The notes: generated by a model not told the origin, from the sequence alone. 6,273 nt of DNA from an uncultured Acidimicrobiaceae bacterium (GCA_913054115.1 CAJXIS010000136.1:1-6273), one strand, 5' to 3'; positions 1-6,273 are shown, numbered from the stretch's first letter. Program-made: numbers and translations.

Positions 1-1623
1 GCCAACGACGGCCGCATCGACCGGGCCGGTCTGCCGGGGGCGAGCCCCCACACCCGGGGATCGACCGCCGCCGGCAGCACGGAGGCCGGCTGGGACATCC
101 GGGCGCTGGTGCTCGACGAGGGCACGGACGCCGCCAATGCCACGGTGCTCGACGAACTGGAGCGGGGGTCGACCTCGGTCCTGCTCGACCGGGCGGCCAT
201 CGGCATCGCATCGGCCGACGATCTCGCCGCGGTGCTCGATGGCGTCCACCTCGAGATGGCGCCGGTGGCGCTGCTGCCAGGCCCCGATGCGGCGACCGCA
301 GCCAGCTGGCTGGTCGACCTCTGGGGCCGGCGGGGAACCCCCGCCACCGACCGCTCCGGCGCCCTCGGTCTCGACCCGATCGGCGTGGCGGCCCGCCACG
401 GCGGCGACCCCGACCTCTCGACGCTGGCACCGGCCGTGGCCTCGGTGGCCGACGCCCCCGGTGTCCACGCCATCTCCGTCGATGCCGGCGTCTGGGCCGA
501 TGCCGGGGCCGACGAGGCGTGGGAGCTGGCGTGCTCGCTCGCCACGGGCGTCGCCTACCTGCGGGCGCTCGAGAACCACGGCGTGTCGATCGACGACGCC
601 CTCGGAGCATTGACCTTCACCTACTCGGCCGACGCCGACCAGTTCCGCACCATCGCGAAGTTCCGGGCGGCGCGTCGGCTCTGGGACCGGGTGGCCGGAG
701 CGTGCGGCTCCGACGTCCGGGCCCAGCACCAGACGGCGGTCACCTCGGCCGCCATGCTCACCCGCCGCGATCCGTGGGTGAACCTGCTGCGCAGTGCGGT
801 GGCGGCCTTCTCCGCCGGTATCGGAGGCGCATCGGCGGTGACCGTGCGTTCCTTCGACAGCGCCATCGGGCGACCCGACGAGTTCGGCCGACGCACCGCA
901 CGCAGCACCCAGCTGCTGCTGATCGAGGAGAGCGGCCTGGCCCGGGTGGTCGACCCTGCCGGCGGCTCGTGGTTCGTCGAGGACCTCACCGAGCAACTCG
1001 CCGAGGCGGCCTGGGAGCGGTTCCGCTCGATCGAGGCCGACGGGGGCATGGTCTCCGCACTGGCCTCCGGACGCATCGCCGCCGAGGTCGATGCCATCCG
1101 GGGAGCGCGTGCCGCCCGCCTCGCCACCCGCGCCGGCGCCATCACCGGCGTGACCGAGTTCCCCGACATCGACGAGGTGCCGCTCGTCCGTGCCACCGGG
1201 CCCGCACCGGCCGAAGGGCCGCTGCGCCTGCAGCGCCTGGCCGGGCCGTTCGAGGCGCTGCGCGACGCCGGCGAGTCGGTGGGCCCCGTCGTCCGGCTGG
1301 TGCCGCTCGGTCCGCTGGCCGAGCACTCGGCCCGCACCACGTTCGCCGCCAACCTGTTCGCCGTCGCCGGCATCCGCACGACCGGGGAGGCGGGTAGCCC
1401 GGTCGCCGTGCTCTGCGGCTCGGACCAGCGCTACGCCGCCGAGGCCGTCGAGGTTGCGCTGGCGCTGAAGGCCGAGGGCGTGGCCCACGTGCTGCTGGCC
1501 GGGCGCCCCGGCGACAACGAGGCCGCCTTGCGGGAGGCCGGCATCGACGAGTTCGTCCATGCCCGATCCGACATCCTCGAGGTGCTGGGCCGCACGCTCG
1601 ACGCCCTGGGGGTGGCCCGGTGA
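1..1623 (+). CDS. mutA: Methylmalonyl-CoA mutase small (beta) subunit, 5'-partial
   Basis: This is the non-catalytic partner of the MutAB heterodimer, which isomerises (R)-methylmalonyl-CoA and succinyl-CoA in the cytoplasm. The frame is open from base 1, so the true start lies upstream. The GTG at 109 is internal, because the residues before it are already conserved family sequence (LPGASPHTRG at codons 11-20, then GWDIR). The visible 540 codons suggest roughly 80-100 N-terminal residues are missing, judged against the ~620-640 aa family. The TIM-barrel part keeps family blocks such as LGLDPIG, TIAKFRAARRLW, DPWVNLLR and DPAGGSWFVEDLT. From about codon 469 there is a Rossmann-like domain (VAVLCGSDQRYAAEA). 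It lacks the DxHxxG cobalamin-ligand motif, as expected for a small subunit. Compared from memory with the Propionibacterium protein, this domain also lacks about a dozen residues near codons 462-468. The stop overlaps the mutB start (GTGA), so translation is probably coupled. The identification is firm. Confidence 0.95.
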   Translation, partial: ANDGRIDRAGLPGASPHTRGSTAAGSTEAGWDIRALVLDEGTDAANATVLDELERGSTSVLLDRAAIGIASADDLAAVLDGVHLEMAPVALLPGPDAATAASWLVDLWGRRGTPATDRSGALGLDPIGVAARHGGDPDLSTLAPAVASVADAPGVHAISVDAGVWADAGADEAWELACSLATGVAYLRALENHGVSIDDALGALTFTYSADADQFRTIAKFRAARRLWDRVAGACGSDVRAQHQTAVTSAAMLTRRDPWVNLLRSAVAAFSAGIGGASAVTVRSFDSAIGRPDEFGRRTARSTQLLLIEESGLARVVDPAGGSWFVEDLTEQLAEAAWERFRSIEADGGMVSALASGRIAAEVDAIRGARAARLATRAGAITGVTEFPDIDEVPLVRATGPAPAEGPLRLQRLAGPFEALRDAGESVGPVVRLVPLGPLAEHSARTTFAANLFAVAGIRTTGEAGSPVAVLCGSDQRYAAEAVEVALALKAEGVAHVLLAGRPGDNEAALREAGIDEFVHARSDILEVLGRTLDALGVAR

Positions 1624-3746
1624 GCGCCGTCCCCGACTTCTCGCAGATGGACCTCGGGCAGCCGGCGCCCGACGGCGCTCCCGAACCCGAACTGGGCACC
1701 TTCGCCACTCCCGAGGGCATCGATGTGGCCACCCTGTCGACGTCTGCCGACGTGGACGGCCTCGACTTCCTCGACACCTGGCCGGGGATCGCCCCCTACC
1801 TGCGGGGCCCGTACCCGACCATGTACGCCGCCCGGCCATGGACCATCCGGCAATACGCGGGCTACTCGACCGCCGAGGAGTCCAACGCCTTCTACCGCCG
1901 CAACCTGGCGGCCGGCCAGAAGGGCCTGTCGGTGGCGTTCGACCTCGCCACCCACCGGGGCTACGACAGCGACCACCCCCGGGTGTCGGGCGACGTCGGC
2001 ATGGCCGGCGTGGCGATCGACTCGATCCTCGACATGCGCACCCTGTTCGACGGCATCCCGCTCGAGGAGATGACCGTGTCGATGACCATGAACGGCGCCG
2101 TGCTGCCGATCCTGGCCCTGTTCGTGGTGGCCGGCGAGGAGCAGGGAGTGGCGCCGGAGCGCCTGGCCGGGACCATCCAGAACGACATCCTCAAGGAGTT
2201 CATGGTCCGCAACACCTACATCTACCCGCCGGCCCCCTCGATGCGGATCGTGTCGGATATCTTCACCTGGACCAGCGAGCGGATGCCGAAGTTCAACAGC
2301 ATCTCGATCTCGGGCTACCACATGCAGGAGGCGGGGGCGACGGCCGACCTGGAGCTGGCCTACACGCTGGCCGACGGGGTCGAGTACGTGCGGGCCGGCA
2401 TCGACGCCGGGCTCGATGTCGACGCCTTCGCCCCCCGGCTGAGCTTCTTCTGGGCGATCGGCATGGACTTCTTCATGGAGGTCGCCAAGTTGCGGGCCGC
2501 CCGACTGCTGTGGGCGAGGCTCATGGCCCAGTTCGACCCGCAGGACCCCCGGTCGTCGTCGCTGCGCACCCACAGCCAGACGTCGGGTTGGAGCCTCACC
2601 GCCCAGGATCCCTACAACAACATTGTCCGCACCTGCGTCGAGGCCATGGCGGCCACGCAGGGCCACACCCAGTCGCTGCACACCAACGGCTTCGACGAGG
2701 CCCTGGCACTCCCCACCGACTTCTCGGCCCGCATCGCCCGCAACACGCAGCTGTTCCTCCAGCAGGAGACCGGCACCTGCCGGGTCGCCGACCCGTGGGG
2801 CGGCAGCTACCACGTCGAGCGGCTCACCCACGACCTCGCCGCCAGGGCGTGGGCCCACATCGCCGAGGTCGAGGAGAGCGGCGGCATGGCGTCGGCCATC
2901 GACGCAGGGATCCCGAAGCTGCGCATCGAGGAGGCCGCTGTCCGCACCCAGGCCCGCATCGACTCGGGCCGCCAGACCGTGGTGGGTGTCAACCGGTACC
3001 GCTCCGACGGGGCTGACGCCGTCGAGGTGCGCCGGATCGACAACGCCAGGGTCCGGGCCGACCAGATCGCCCGGCTCGAACACCTCCGGGCCGAACGCGA
3101 CACCGCCGCCTGCGAGGCGGCTCTGGCGGCCCTCACCCGCTGCGCCGACACCGGCGCTGGCAACCTGCTGGGCCTGGCCGTCGACGCGGCCCGGGCGCGG
3201 GCTACCGTCGGCGAGATCAGCGACGCCCTCGAAACCGTGTGGGGGCGCCATGTCGCGGAGGTGCGCACCATCTCGGGCGTGTTCAACAGCGAGGTCGGCG
3301 ACGACGGACAGGTGGCCGACACCCGCGCCCGCGTGGCCGACTTCGAGGCCGCCAACGGCCGCCGGCCCCGGATCCTCGTCGCCAAGGTGGGCCAGGACGG
3401 CCACGACCGGGGCCAGAAGGTGATCGCCACGGCATTCGCCGACCTGGGCTTCGACGTCGACATCGGCCCGCTGTTCTCGACGCCTGGCGAGGTGGCCAGA
3501 CAGGCCGTCGAGAACGACGTGCACGTGGTGGGTGTGAGCTCGTTGGCCGCCGGTCACCTGACGCTCGTGCCCGAGCTGCGCGACGCCCTCGCCGACCTGG
3601 GGCGTCCCGACATCGCCATCGCCGTCGGTGGTGTCATCCCGGCCCAGGACCACGATGCGTTGCGGGAGGCAGGTGCTGCCGCAATCTTCCCGCCGGGCAC
3701 CGTCATCGCCGCTGCGGCCACCGAGTTGCTCGAGCAGATCTCATGA
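1620..3746 (+). CDS. mutB: Methylmalonyl-CoA mutase large (alpha) subunit, catalytic, AdoCbl-dependent
   Basis: This is the catalytic subunit (708 aa; family about 715-730) that performs the radical carbon-skeleton rearrangement between methylmalonyl-CoA and succinyl-CoA. Residues ~30-555 form the substrate-binding TIM barrel. From the P. shermanii enzyme numbering I recall, Tyr89, Gln197, Arg207, Tyr243 and His244 map to Y79, Q187, R197, Y233 and H234, a constant offset of 10. All are present, which supports methylmalonyl-CoA rather than isobutyryl-CoA as substrate. Residues ~580-705 form the C-terminal cobalamin domain with D593-G-H595-D-R-G598 (H595 is the lower axial cobalt ligand), S640-S-L642 and G670-G671. 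The GTG start overlaps the mutA stop by 4 bp and follows a G-rich element at 1608-1615. An in-frame ATG at residue 10 (1647) is a less likely alternative. One oddity is Y82 where the relatives I recall have Phe (YAGFST). The gene is intact, with no frameshift. Confidence 0.98.
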   Translation: MSAVPDFSQMDLGQPAPDGAPEPELGTFATPEGIDVATLSTSADVDGLDFLDTWPGIAPYLRGPYPTMYAARPWTIRQYAGYSTAEESNAFYRRNLAAGQKGLSVAFDLATHRGYDSDHPRVSGDVGMAGVAIDSILDMRTLFDGIPLEEMTVSMTMNGAVLPILALFVVAGEEQGVAPERLAGTIQNDILKEFMVRNTYIYPPAPSMRIVSDIFTWTSERMPKFNSISISGYHMQEAGATADLELAYTLADGVEYVRAGIDAGLDVDAFAPRLSFFWAIGMDFFMEVAKLRAARLLWARLMAQFDPQDPRSSSLRTHSQTSGWSLTAQDPYNNIVRTCVEAMAATQGHTQSLHTNGFDEALALPTDFSARIARNTQLFLQQETGTCRVADPWGGSYHVERLTHDLAARAWAHIAEVEESGGMASAIDAGIPKLRIEEAAVRTQARIDSGRQTVVGVNRYRSDGADAVEVRRIDNARVRADQIARLEHLRAERDTAACEAALAALTRCADTGAGNLLGLAVDAARARATVGEISDALETVWGRHVAEVRTISGVFNSEVGDDGQVADTRARVADFEAANGRRPRILVAKVGQDGHDRGQKVIATAFADLGFDVDIGPLFSTPGEVARQAVENDVHVVGVSSLAAGHLTLVPELRDALADLGRPDIAIAVGGVIPAQDHDALREAGAAAIFPPGTVIAAAATELLEQIS

Positions 3747-3784
3747 GCGAACCCGTCTCAGGTCCGGCTGGGCGGTCTGCATGA
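3743..3784 (+). other. 13-codon mini-ORF bridging mutB and meaB
   Basis: A minimal reading frame (MSEPVSGPAGRSA) starts at an ATG that overlaps the mutB stop as ATGA (3743-3746). It ends at a TGA that overlaps the meaB ATG, again as ATGA (3781-3784). The 34-bp gap between the two large genes is thus entirely occupied by a frame that could pass terminating ribosomes from mutB to meaB. No strong Shine-Dalgarno precedes either start: GAGCAG lies upstream of the mini-ORF and GGGCGG at 3770-3775 before meaB, so re-initiation would be the natural mechanism. The peptide has no recognisable domain. Chance is a real alternative, because ATG overlapping TGA is easy to form. Comparison of this junction in related genomes would decide. 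Confidence 0.3.
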
Positions 3785-4767
3785 GCCCAACCGTCGACGA
3801 GCTGGTCGACGGGGTCCTCGCCCGTGACCGGGCGACCCTGGGTCGGGCGCTCACCCTCGTCGAGAGCACCCACCCCGACCACCGGGGTCGTGCCGCCGAC
3901 CTGCTGGCGGCGCTGCTGCCACACGCCGGCGGGGCGCACCGGGTCGGAATCACCGGGGTGCCCGGCGTCGGCAAGTCGATGTTCATCGAGGCCCTCGGCA
4001 CCCAGCTCACCGCCTCGGGACGGCGGGTCGCCGTCCAGGCCGTCGATCCGACCAGCACGGTCACCGGCGGCTCGATCCTCGGCGACAAGACCCGCATGCA
4101 GCGCCTGGCCAACGACCCAGACGCCTTCGTCCGGCCATCGCCGTCGGCCGGCACGCTCGGCGGCGTCACCCGCACCACCCGCGAGACCCTGCTGGTGCTC
4201 GAGGCGGCCGGCTTCGACGTGGTGCTGGTCGAGACCGTCGGCGTGGGCCAGTCCGAGACCCTCGTGGCCCGCATGGTCGACTTCTTCCTGGCGTTGATGC
4301 TGCCCGGCGCCGGCGACGAGCTGCAGGGCATCAAGAAGGGCCTCCTCGAGCTGGCCGACATGATCGCCGTCAACAAGGCCGACGGTGACAACGCCAAGGC
4401 CGCACGCACGGCGGCCCGCGACTACTCGGCGGCCCTGCGGCTCACCCACCCGGCCAGCCCCTCGTGGACGCCGCCGGTGGTCACCTGCAGCGGTCTCACC
4501 GGCGAGGGCCTGCCCGAACTGTGGGCGCACATCGAGGCGCACCGGACGGCGCTGGTTGCCTCGGGCGAGTGGGACGAACGGCGTCGGGGCCAGCAGCTGG
4601 CCTGGATGTGGGCGCTGGTCGAGGACCGGTTGCTGGCCTCCCTCCACGGCGACCCGGCCGTGCTCGAGGTGCTGGCCGACGCCGAACGCCGGGTGCTCGA
4701 CGGCGCCGAGACCCCCGCCGCAGCAGCCGACCGCATCCTCGACGCCTTCGGCGGCGCCCGCCTATGA
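3781..4767 (+). CDS. meaB: MeaB/ArgK-family GTPase, methylmalonyl-CoA mutase chaperone
   Basis: This is a cytoplasmic G3E P-loop GTPase that binds methylmalonyl-CoA mutase, gates loading of adenosylcobalamin and protects the enzyme against inactivation (human counterpart MMAA). The ATG at 3781 gives 328 aa, close to the 329 aa of Methylorubrum MeaB. The N-terminal helical stretch (DELVDGVLARDRATLGRAL) aligns from the first residues, so the longer in-frame extension back to 3628, inside mutB, is rejected. Visible motifs are Walker A G59-VPGVG-K65-S66, the switch-I region VDPTSTVTGGSILGDKTRM (89-107), the Walker B/G3-like ETVGVGQSE (151-159), the G4 motif N198-K-A-D201 and a G5-like SGL at 237-239. 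The C-terminal WMWALVEDRL helix (275-284) and dimerisation tail are present. The residue after Walker A Ser66 is Met where many relatives have Thr. It lies directly downstream of mutB, which fits its role. The family assignment is very secure; older databases call it ArgK or LAO/AO transport ATPase. Confidence 0.96.
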   Translation: MSPTVDELVDGVLARDRATLGRALTLVESTHPDHRGRAADLLAALLPHAGGAHRVGITGVPGVGKSMFIEALGTQLTASGRRVAVQAVDPTSTVTGGSILGDKTRMQRLANDPDAFVRPSPSAGTLGGVTRTTRETLLVLEAAGFDVVLVETVGVGQSETLVARMVDFFLALMLPGAGDELQGIKKGLLELADMIAVNKADGDNAKAARTAARDYSAALRLTHPASPSWTPPVVTCSGLTGEGLPELWAHIEAHRTALVASGEWDERRRGQQLAWMWALVEDRLLASLHGDPAVLEVLADAERRVLDGAETPAAAADRILDAFGGARL

Positions 4768-4793
4768 CGCAGGCCGGTCGGCGGGTCTAGCGT
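4764..4793 (+). promoter_or_regulatory. Candidate sigma70-type promoter for the PhoX-like gene
   Basis: ATGACG at 4764-4769 (matching the TGAC core of TTGACA) and TAGCGT at 4788-4793 (matching TANNNT) are separated by 18 bp. A start near 4800 would leave a leader of about 45 nt before the ATG at 4847. The -35 element overlaps the meaB stop codon. In GC-rich DNA such half-matches arise easily, so this is an inference. It fits the view that the secreted phosphatase-like gene is expressed separately from the mutase operon. Confidence 0.35.
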
Positions 4794-4832
4794 CTCGGGG
4801 CAGTGCGGTCGGGGGCCGCAAACTCGACAACC

Positions 4833-4841
4833 AAGGGGGAG
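4833..4841 (+). promoter_or_regulatory. Strong ribosome-binding site deciding the start at 4847
   Basis: AAGGGGGAG lies 5 nt before the ATG at 4847 and is the best Shine-Dalgarno match in the window. It fixes the start of the exported protein so that the twin-arginine leader is at the N-terminus. The mutB and meaB starts have only weak G-rich elements and probably depend on coupling. Confidence 0.75.
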
Positions 4842-4846
4842 ACACG

Positions 4847-6273
4847 ATGGACCGACGAACGTTCCCGCGACGCAGCATGGCCGCCACAGTGGGGGCCGGC
4901 ACGCTCACCACCACCCGGATGGCCTCGGCCAAGGTGGTCGACGTGGCCGCACCGGGCGACGGGCCCTACGGCTCGCTCGATGGCATCGAGCCCGACGAGA
5001 ACGGCCTGATCCTGCCCGAGGGCTTCACCTCCCGCATCGTCGCTGTCAGCGGCGACCCGGTCGGCGACACCGGCTACGAGTGGCACCTGTTCCCCGACGG
5101 GGCGGCCACCTTCGACGACGGCGAGGGCGGCTGGTACTACACCTGCAACTCGGAGGTCTTCAACTTCCTCACGCCGGGCACGCAACTGGGCGGCGTGTCG
5201 GCGATCCACTTCGACGCCGACGGCGGGATCCTCGATGCCTACCGCATCCTCGAGGGCAGCCACTCGAACTGCGCCGGCGGCATCACCCCGTGGGGCACCT
5301 GGCTGTCCTGCGAGGAGGCCTACATCGGGGCCGGACTGGTCTGGGAGTGCGACCCGGCCGGCGTCAACGAGGCGGTGGCGCACCCTGCCATGGGCAACTG
5401 GGCCCACGAGGCGGCGGCCATCGACCCGGTCGATGAGATGGTGTACCTCACCGAGGACAACCCCGAGGGCCTGCTCTACCGCTATACGCCCGACGCCTAC
5501 CCCGACCTCTCGGCTGGCACGCTCGAGGCGATGCTCGTCGCCGAGGACGGTTCGGTCTCCTGGGCGGCCGTGCCCGACCCGTCGGCCGCCGAGACGCCGA
5601 CCCGCGAGCAGGTGCCGGACGCCTTCCTCACGCCGGGCGGCGAGGGCATCTGGTACTACGACGGCTCCGTCTGGTTCACCACCAAGGTCGACAACCGGGT
5701 CCACGCCGTGGACCTGCGCGAGCAGCAGTACACGCTGATCTGGGACGGCACCGGTGACCGGCAGCCGCTCACCGGCGTCGACAACATCACCGTCGAGGAG
5801 GGCTCGGGCGACCTGTTCGTGGCCGAGGACGGCGGCAACCTGGAGCTCGTCGTCATCTCGCCCGAGGGCGACGTGGCGCCGTTCTGCCGGATTCCCGACC
5901 CGGTCGAGGAGAACTCGGAAATCACCGGGCCCTGCTTCAACCCGAACCGGAACCGGCTCTACTTCAGTTCCCAGCGGGGGAAGGGCAACCGACTGGTCCG
6001 GGACATCATCGAGTCGATCGACTGGGGCGACGGTACCGAAGGACGGTCCGTGGGCATCACCTACGAGGTCTCCGGCCCGTTCCGCGGCGAGTACGTGCCG
6101 CCACCACCGACGACCACCACGACGACGACCACTACGACCACGACGGCTCCGCCGACCACGACCACGACGGCAGCGCCGACCACGACCACGGCGGCGCCCA
6201 CGACAACGGCCGCACCGACCACGACAACGGCCGCACCGACCACGACAACGGCCGCACCGACCACGACAACGGC
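4847..6273 (+). CDS. Secreted PhoX/DUF839-family beta-propeller protein with Thr-rich stalk, 3'-partial
   Basis: This frame stays open to the window end (475 codons plus 2 nt), so the C-terminus is missing. Family blocks of PhoX-like (DUF839, PF05787) proteins appear in order: NCAGGITPWGTWLSCEE (141-157), NWAHEAAAIDP (184-194), VYLTEDNPEGLLYRYTPD (199-216), EGIWYYDGSVWFTTK (266-280), GVDNITV (310-316), LFVAEDGGNLE (323-333) and ITGPCFNPNRNRLYFSSQRG (359-378). PhoX is a Ca/Fe-dependent phosphomonoesterase. The Glu/Asp-rich motifs and C142 could be metal ligands, but activity is not proven and many DUF839 members are uncharacterised. The N-terminus MDRRTFPRRSM carries RRxF, like a Tat signal, then a weakly hydrophobic stretch and a possible ASA cleavage site (26-28), consistent with folded, metal-loaded export. 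From residue 418 the protein becomes Pro4, 12 Thr, then Thr/Ala/Pro repeats: a stalk or linker, presumably leading to another domain or cell-surface anchor beyond the window. It is probably not part of the mutase operon. Confidence 0.88.
   Translation, partial: MDRRTFPRRSMAATVGAGTLTTTRMASAKVVDVAAPGDGPYGSLDGIEPDENGLILPEGFTSRIVAVSGDPVGDTGYEWHLFPDGAATFDDGEGGWYYTCNSEVFNFLTPGTQLGGVSAIHFDADGGILDAYRILEGSHSNCAGGITPWGTWLSCEEAYIGAGLVWECDPAGVNEAVAHPAMGNWAHEAAAIDPVDEMVYLTEDNPEGLLYRYTPDAYPDLSAGTLEAMLVAEDGSVSWAAVPDPSAAETPTREQVPDAFLTPGGEGIWYYDGSVWFTTKVDNRVHAVDLREQQYTLIWDGTGDRQPLTGVDNITVEEGSGDLFVAEDGGNLELVVISPEGDVAPFCRIPDPVEENSEITGPCFNPNRNRLYFSSQRGKGNRLVRDIIESIDWGDGTEGRSVGITYEVSGPFRGEYVPPPPTTTTTTTTTTTTAPPTTTTTAAPTTTTAAPTTTAAPTTTTAAPTTTTAAPTTTT
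6098..6273 (+). repeat. Low-complexity Thr/Ala/Pro stalk-coding region
   Basis: Codons run PPPP, then 12 Thr, APP, TTTTT, AAP, TTTT, AAP, TTT, AAP and then TTTTAAP units to the window end. Thr codons are mixed (ACC, ACG, ACA, ACT) in the first half and become regular in the second half. Such Thr/Pro linkers usually form extended, often glycosylated spacers in exported actinobacterial proteins. The complement reads as a Val/Gly-rich frame, which is only a shadow. Confidence 0.9.
6198..6273 (+). repeat. Exact 21-bp tandem repeat (about 3.6 copies) encoding TTTTAAP
   Basis: Units at 6200-6220, 6221-6241 and 6242-6262 are identical base for base, and a fourth runs from 6263 off the window end. 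Identity extends 2 bp to the left (6198). The period is a multiple of three, so copy-number changes keep the reading frame. Identity at synonymous positions points to recent duplication by slippage or unequal recombination rather than selection on the peptide alone. Confidence 0.93.

Noticed and set aside
109..111. GTG as the start of mutA
   Set aside because: Conserved MutA residues are encoded upstream to base 1 in the same frame, so this is an internal valine codon and the gene is truncated by the window.
1431..3653. 740-codon open frame on the minus strand opposite mutB
   Set aside because: Its composition (runs of Gly, Arg, His, Val, Asp) is that of an antisense shadow of GC-rich coding sequence. 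It has no recognisable domain, and the plus strand encodes an unmistakable MutB.
3628..3780. N-terminal extension of MeaB beginning inside mutB
   Set aside because: The extra 51 residues are Arg/Ser-rich, unlike the family, and overlap the end of MutB. The ATG at 3781 gives the normal MeaB length and N-terminus.
4757..4785. CCCGCC...GGCGGG inverted repeat at the end of meaB as a terminator
   Set aside because: The stem is only 6 bp with a 17-nt loop, overlaps the meaB stop and has no T tract. It is likely chance in GC-rich DNA.
4805..4819. Small GCGG/CCGC hairpin in the leader of the PhoX-like gene
   Set aside because: A 4-bp stem is too weak to support a regulatory or terminator call.
6061..6264. 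Val/Gly-rich minus-strand frame at the window end
   Set aside because: It is the complement of the Thr-rich repeat codons; its repetitive composition is explained by the plus-strand stalk.
6198..6273. Tandem repeats as a CRISPR array or iterons
   Set aside because: The 21-bp units abut without spacers, stay in one open reading frame and encode a regular TTTTAAP stalk, so they are coding repeats.

Overview
The window is very GC-rich, with codons ending almost always in G or C. It looks like chromosomal DNA of a high-GC actinomycete. The last gene encodes a secreted protein with a long Thr/Ala/Pro stalk (TTTTAAP repeats). I associate such stalks with Acidimicrobiia (Ilumatobacter/Microthrix-like lineages). 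The class assignment is an inference; Actinomycetota is the safer statement.

Layout, all on the + strand: (1) 1-1623, the 5'-truncated small (non-catalytic) subunit of adenosylcobalamin-dependent methylmalonyl-CoA mutase, mutA; (2) 1620-3746, the complete large catalytic subunit, mutB, overlapping mutA by 4 bp; (3) 3781-4767, the G3E-type GTPase chaperone MeaB (ArgK family), with a 13-codon mini-ORF bridging the mutB-meaB gap through ATGA overlaps at both ends; (4) 4768-4846, a short intergenic gap with a plausible promoter and a strong Shine-Dalgarno; (5) 4847 to the window end, a secreted PhoX/DUF839-family beta-propeller protein with a Tat-like leader, 3'-truncated inside a Thr-rich stalk built from exact 21-bp tandem repeats.

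The first three genes form one functional unit. MutA and MutB make the heterodimer that interconverts (R)-methylmalonyl-CoA and succinyl-CoA, linking propionyl-CoA breakdown (odd-chain fatty acids, Val, Ile, Thr, cholesterol side chains) to the TCA cycle. MeaB uses GTP to gate cofactor loading and protect the mutase from inactivation. The overlapping and near-abutting junctions point to a single transcript with coupled translation. The PhoX-like gene appears to be an independent neighbour with its own ribosome-binding site and probably its own promoter.

I see no rRNA, tRNA, CRISPR array, insertion sequence, integrase or phage gene. Most of the window is an ordinary conserved metabolic operon, and I do not see a new defence or mobile system in it. 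The points worth a second look are the mini-ORF at the mutB-meaB junction, the shortened vestigial B12 domain of MutA, and the repeat-built stalk of the exported propeller protein.
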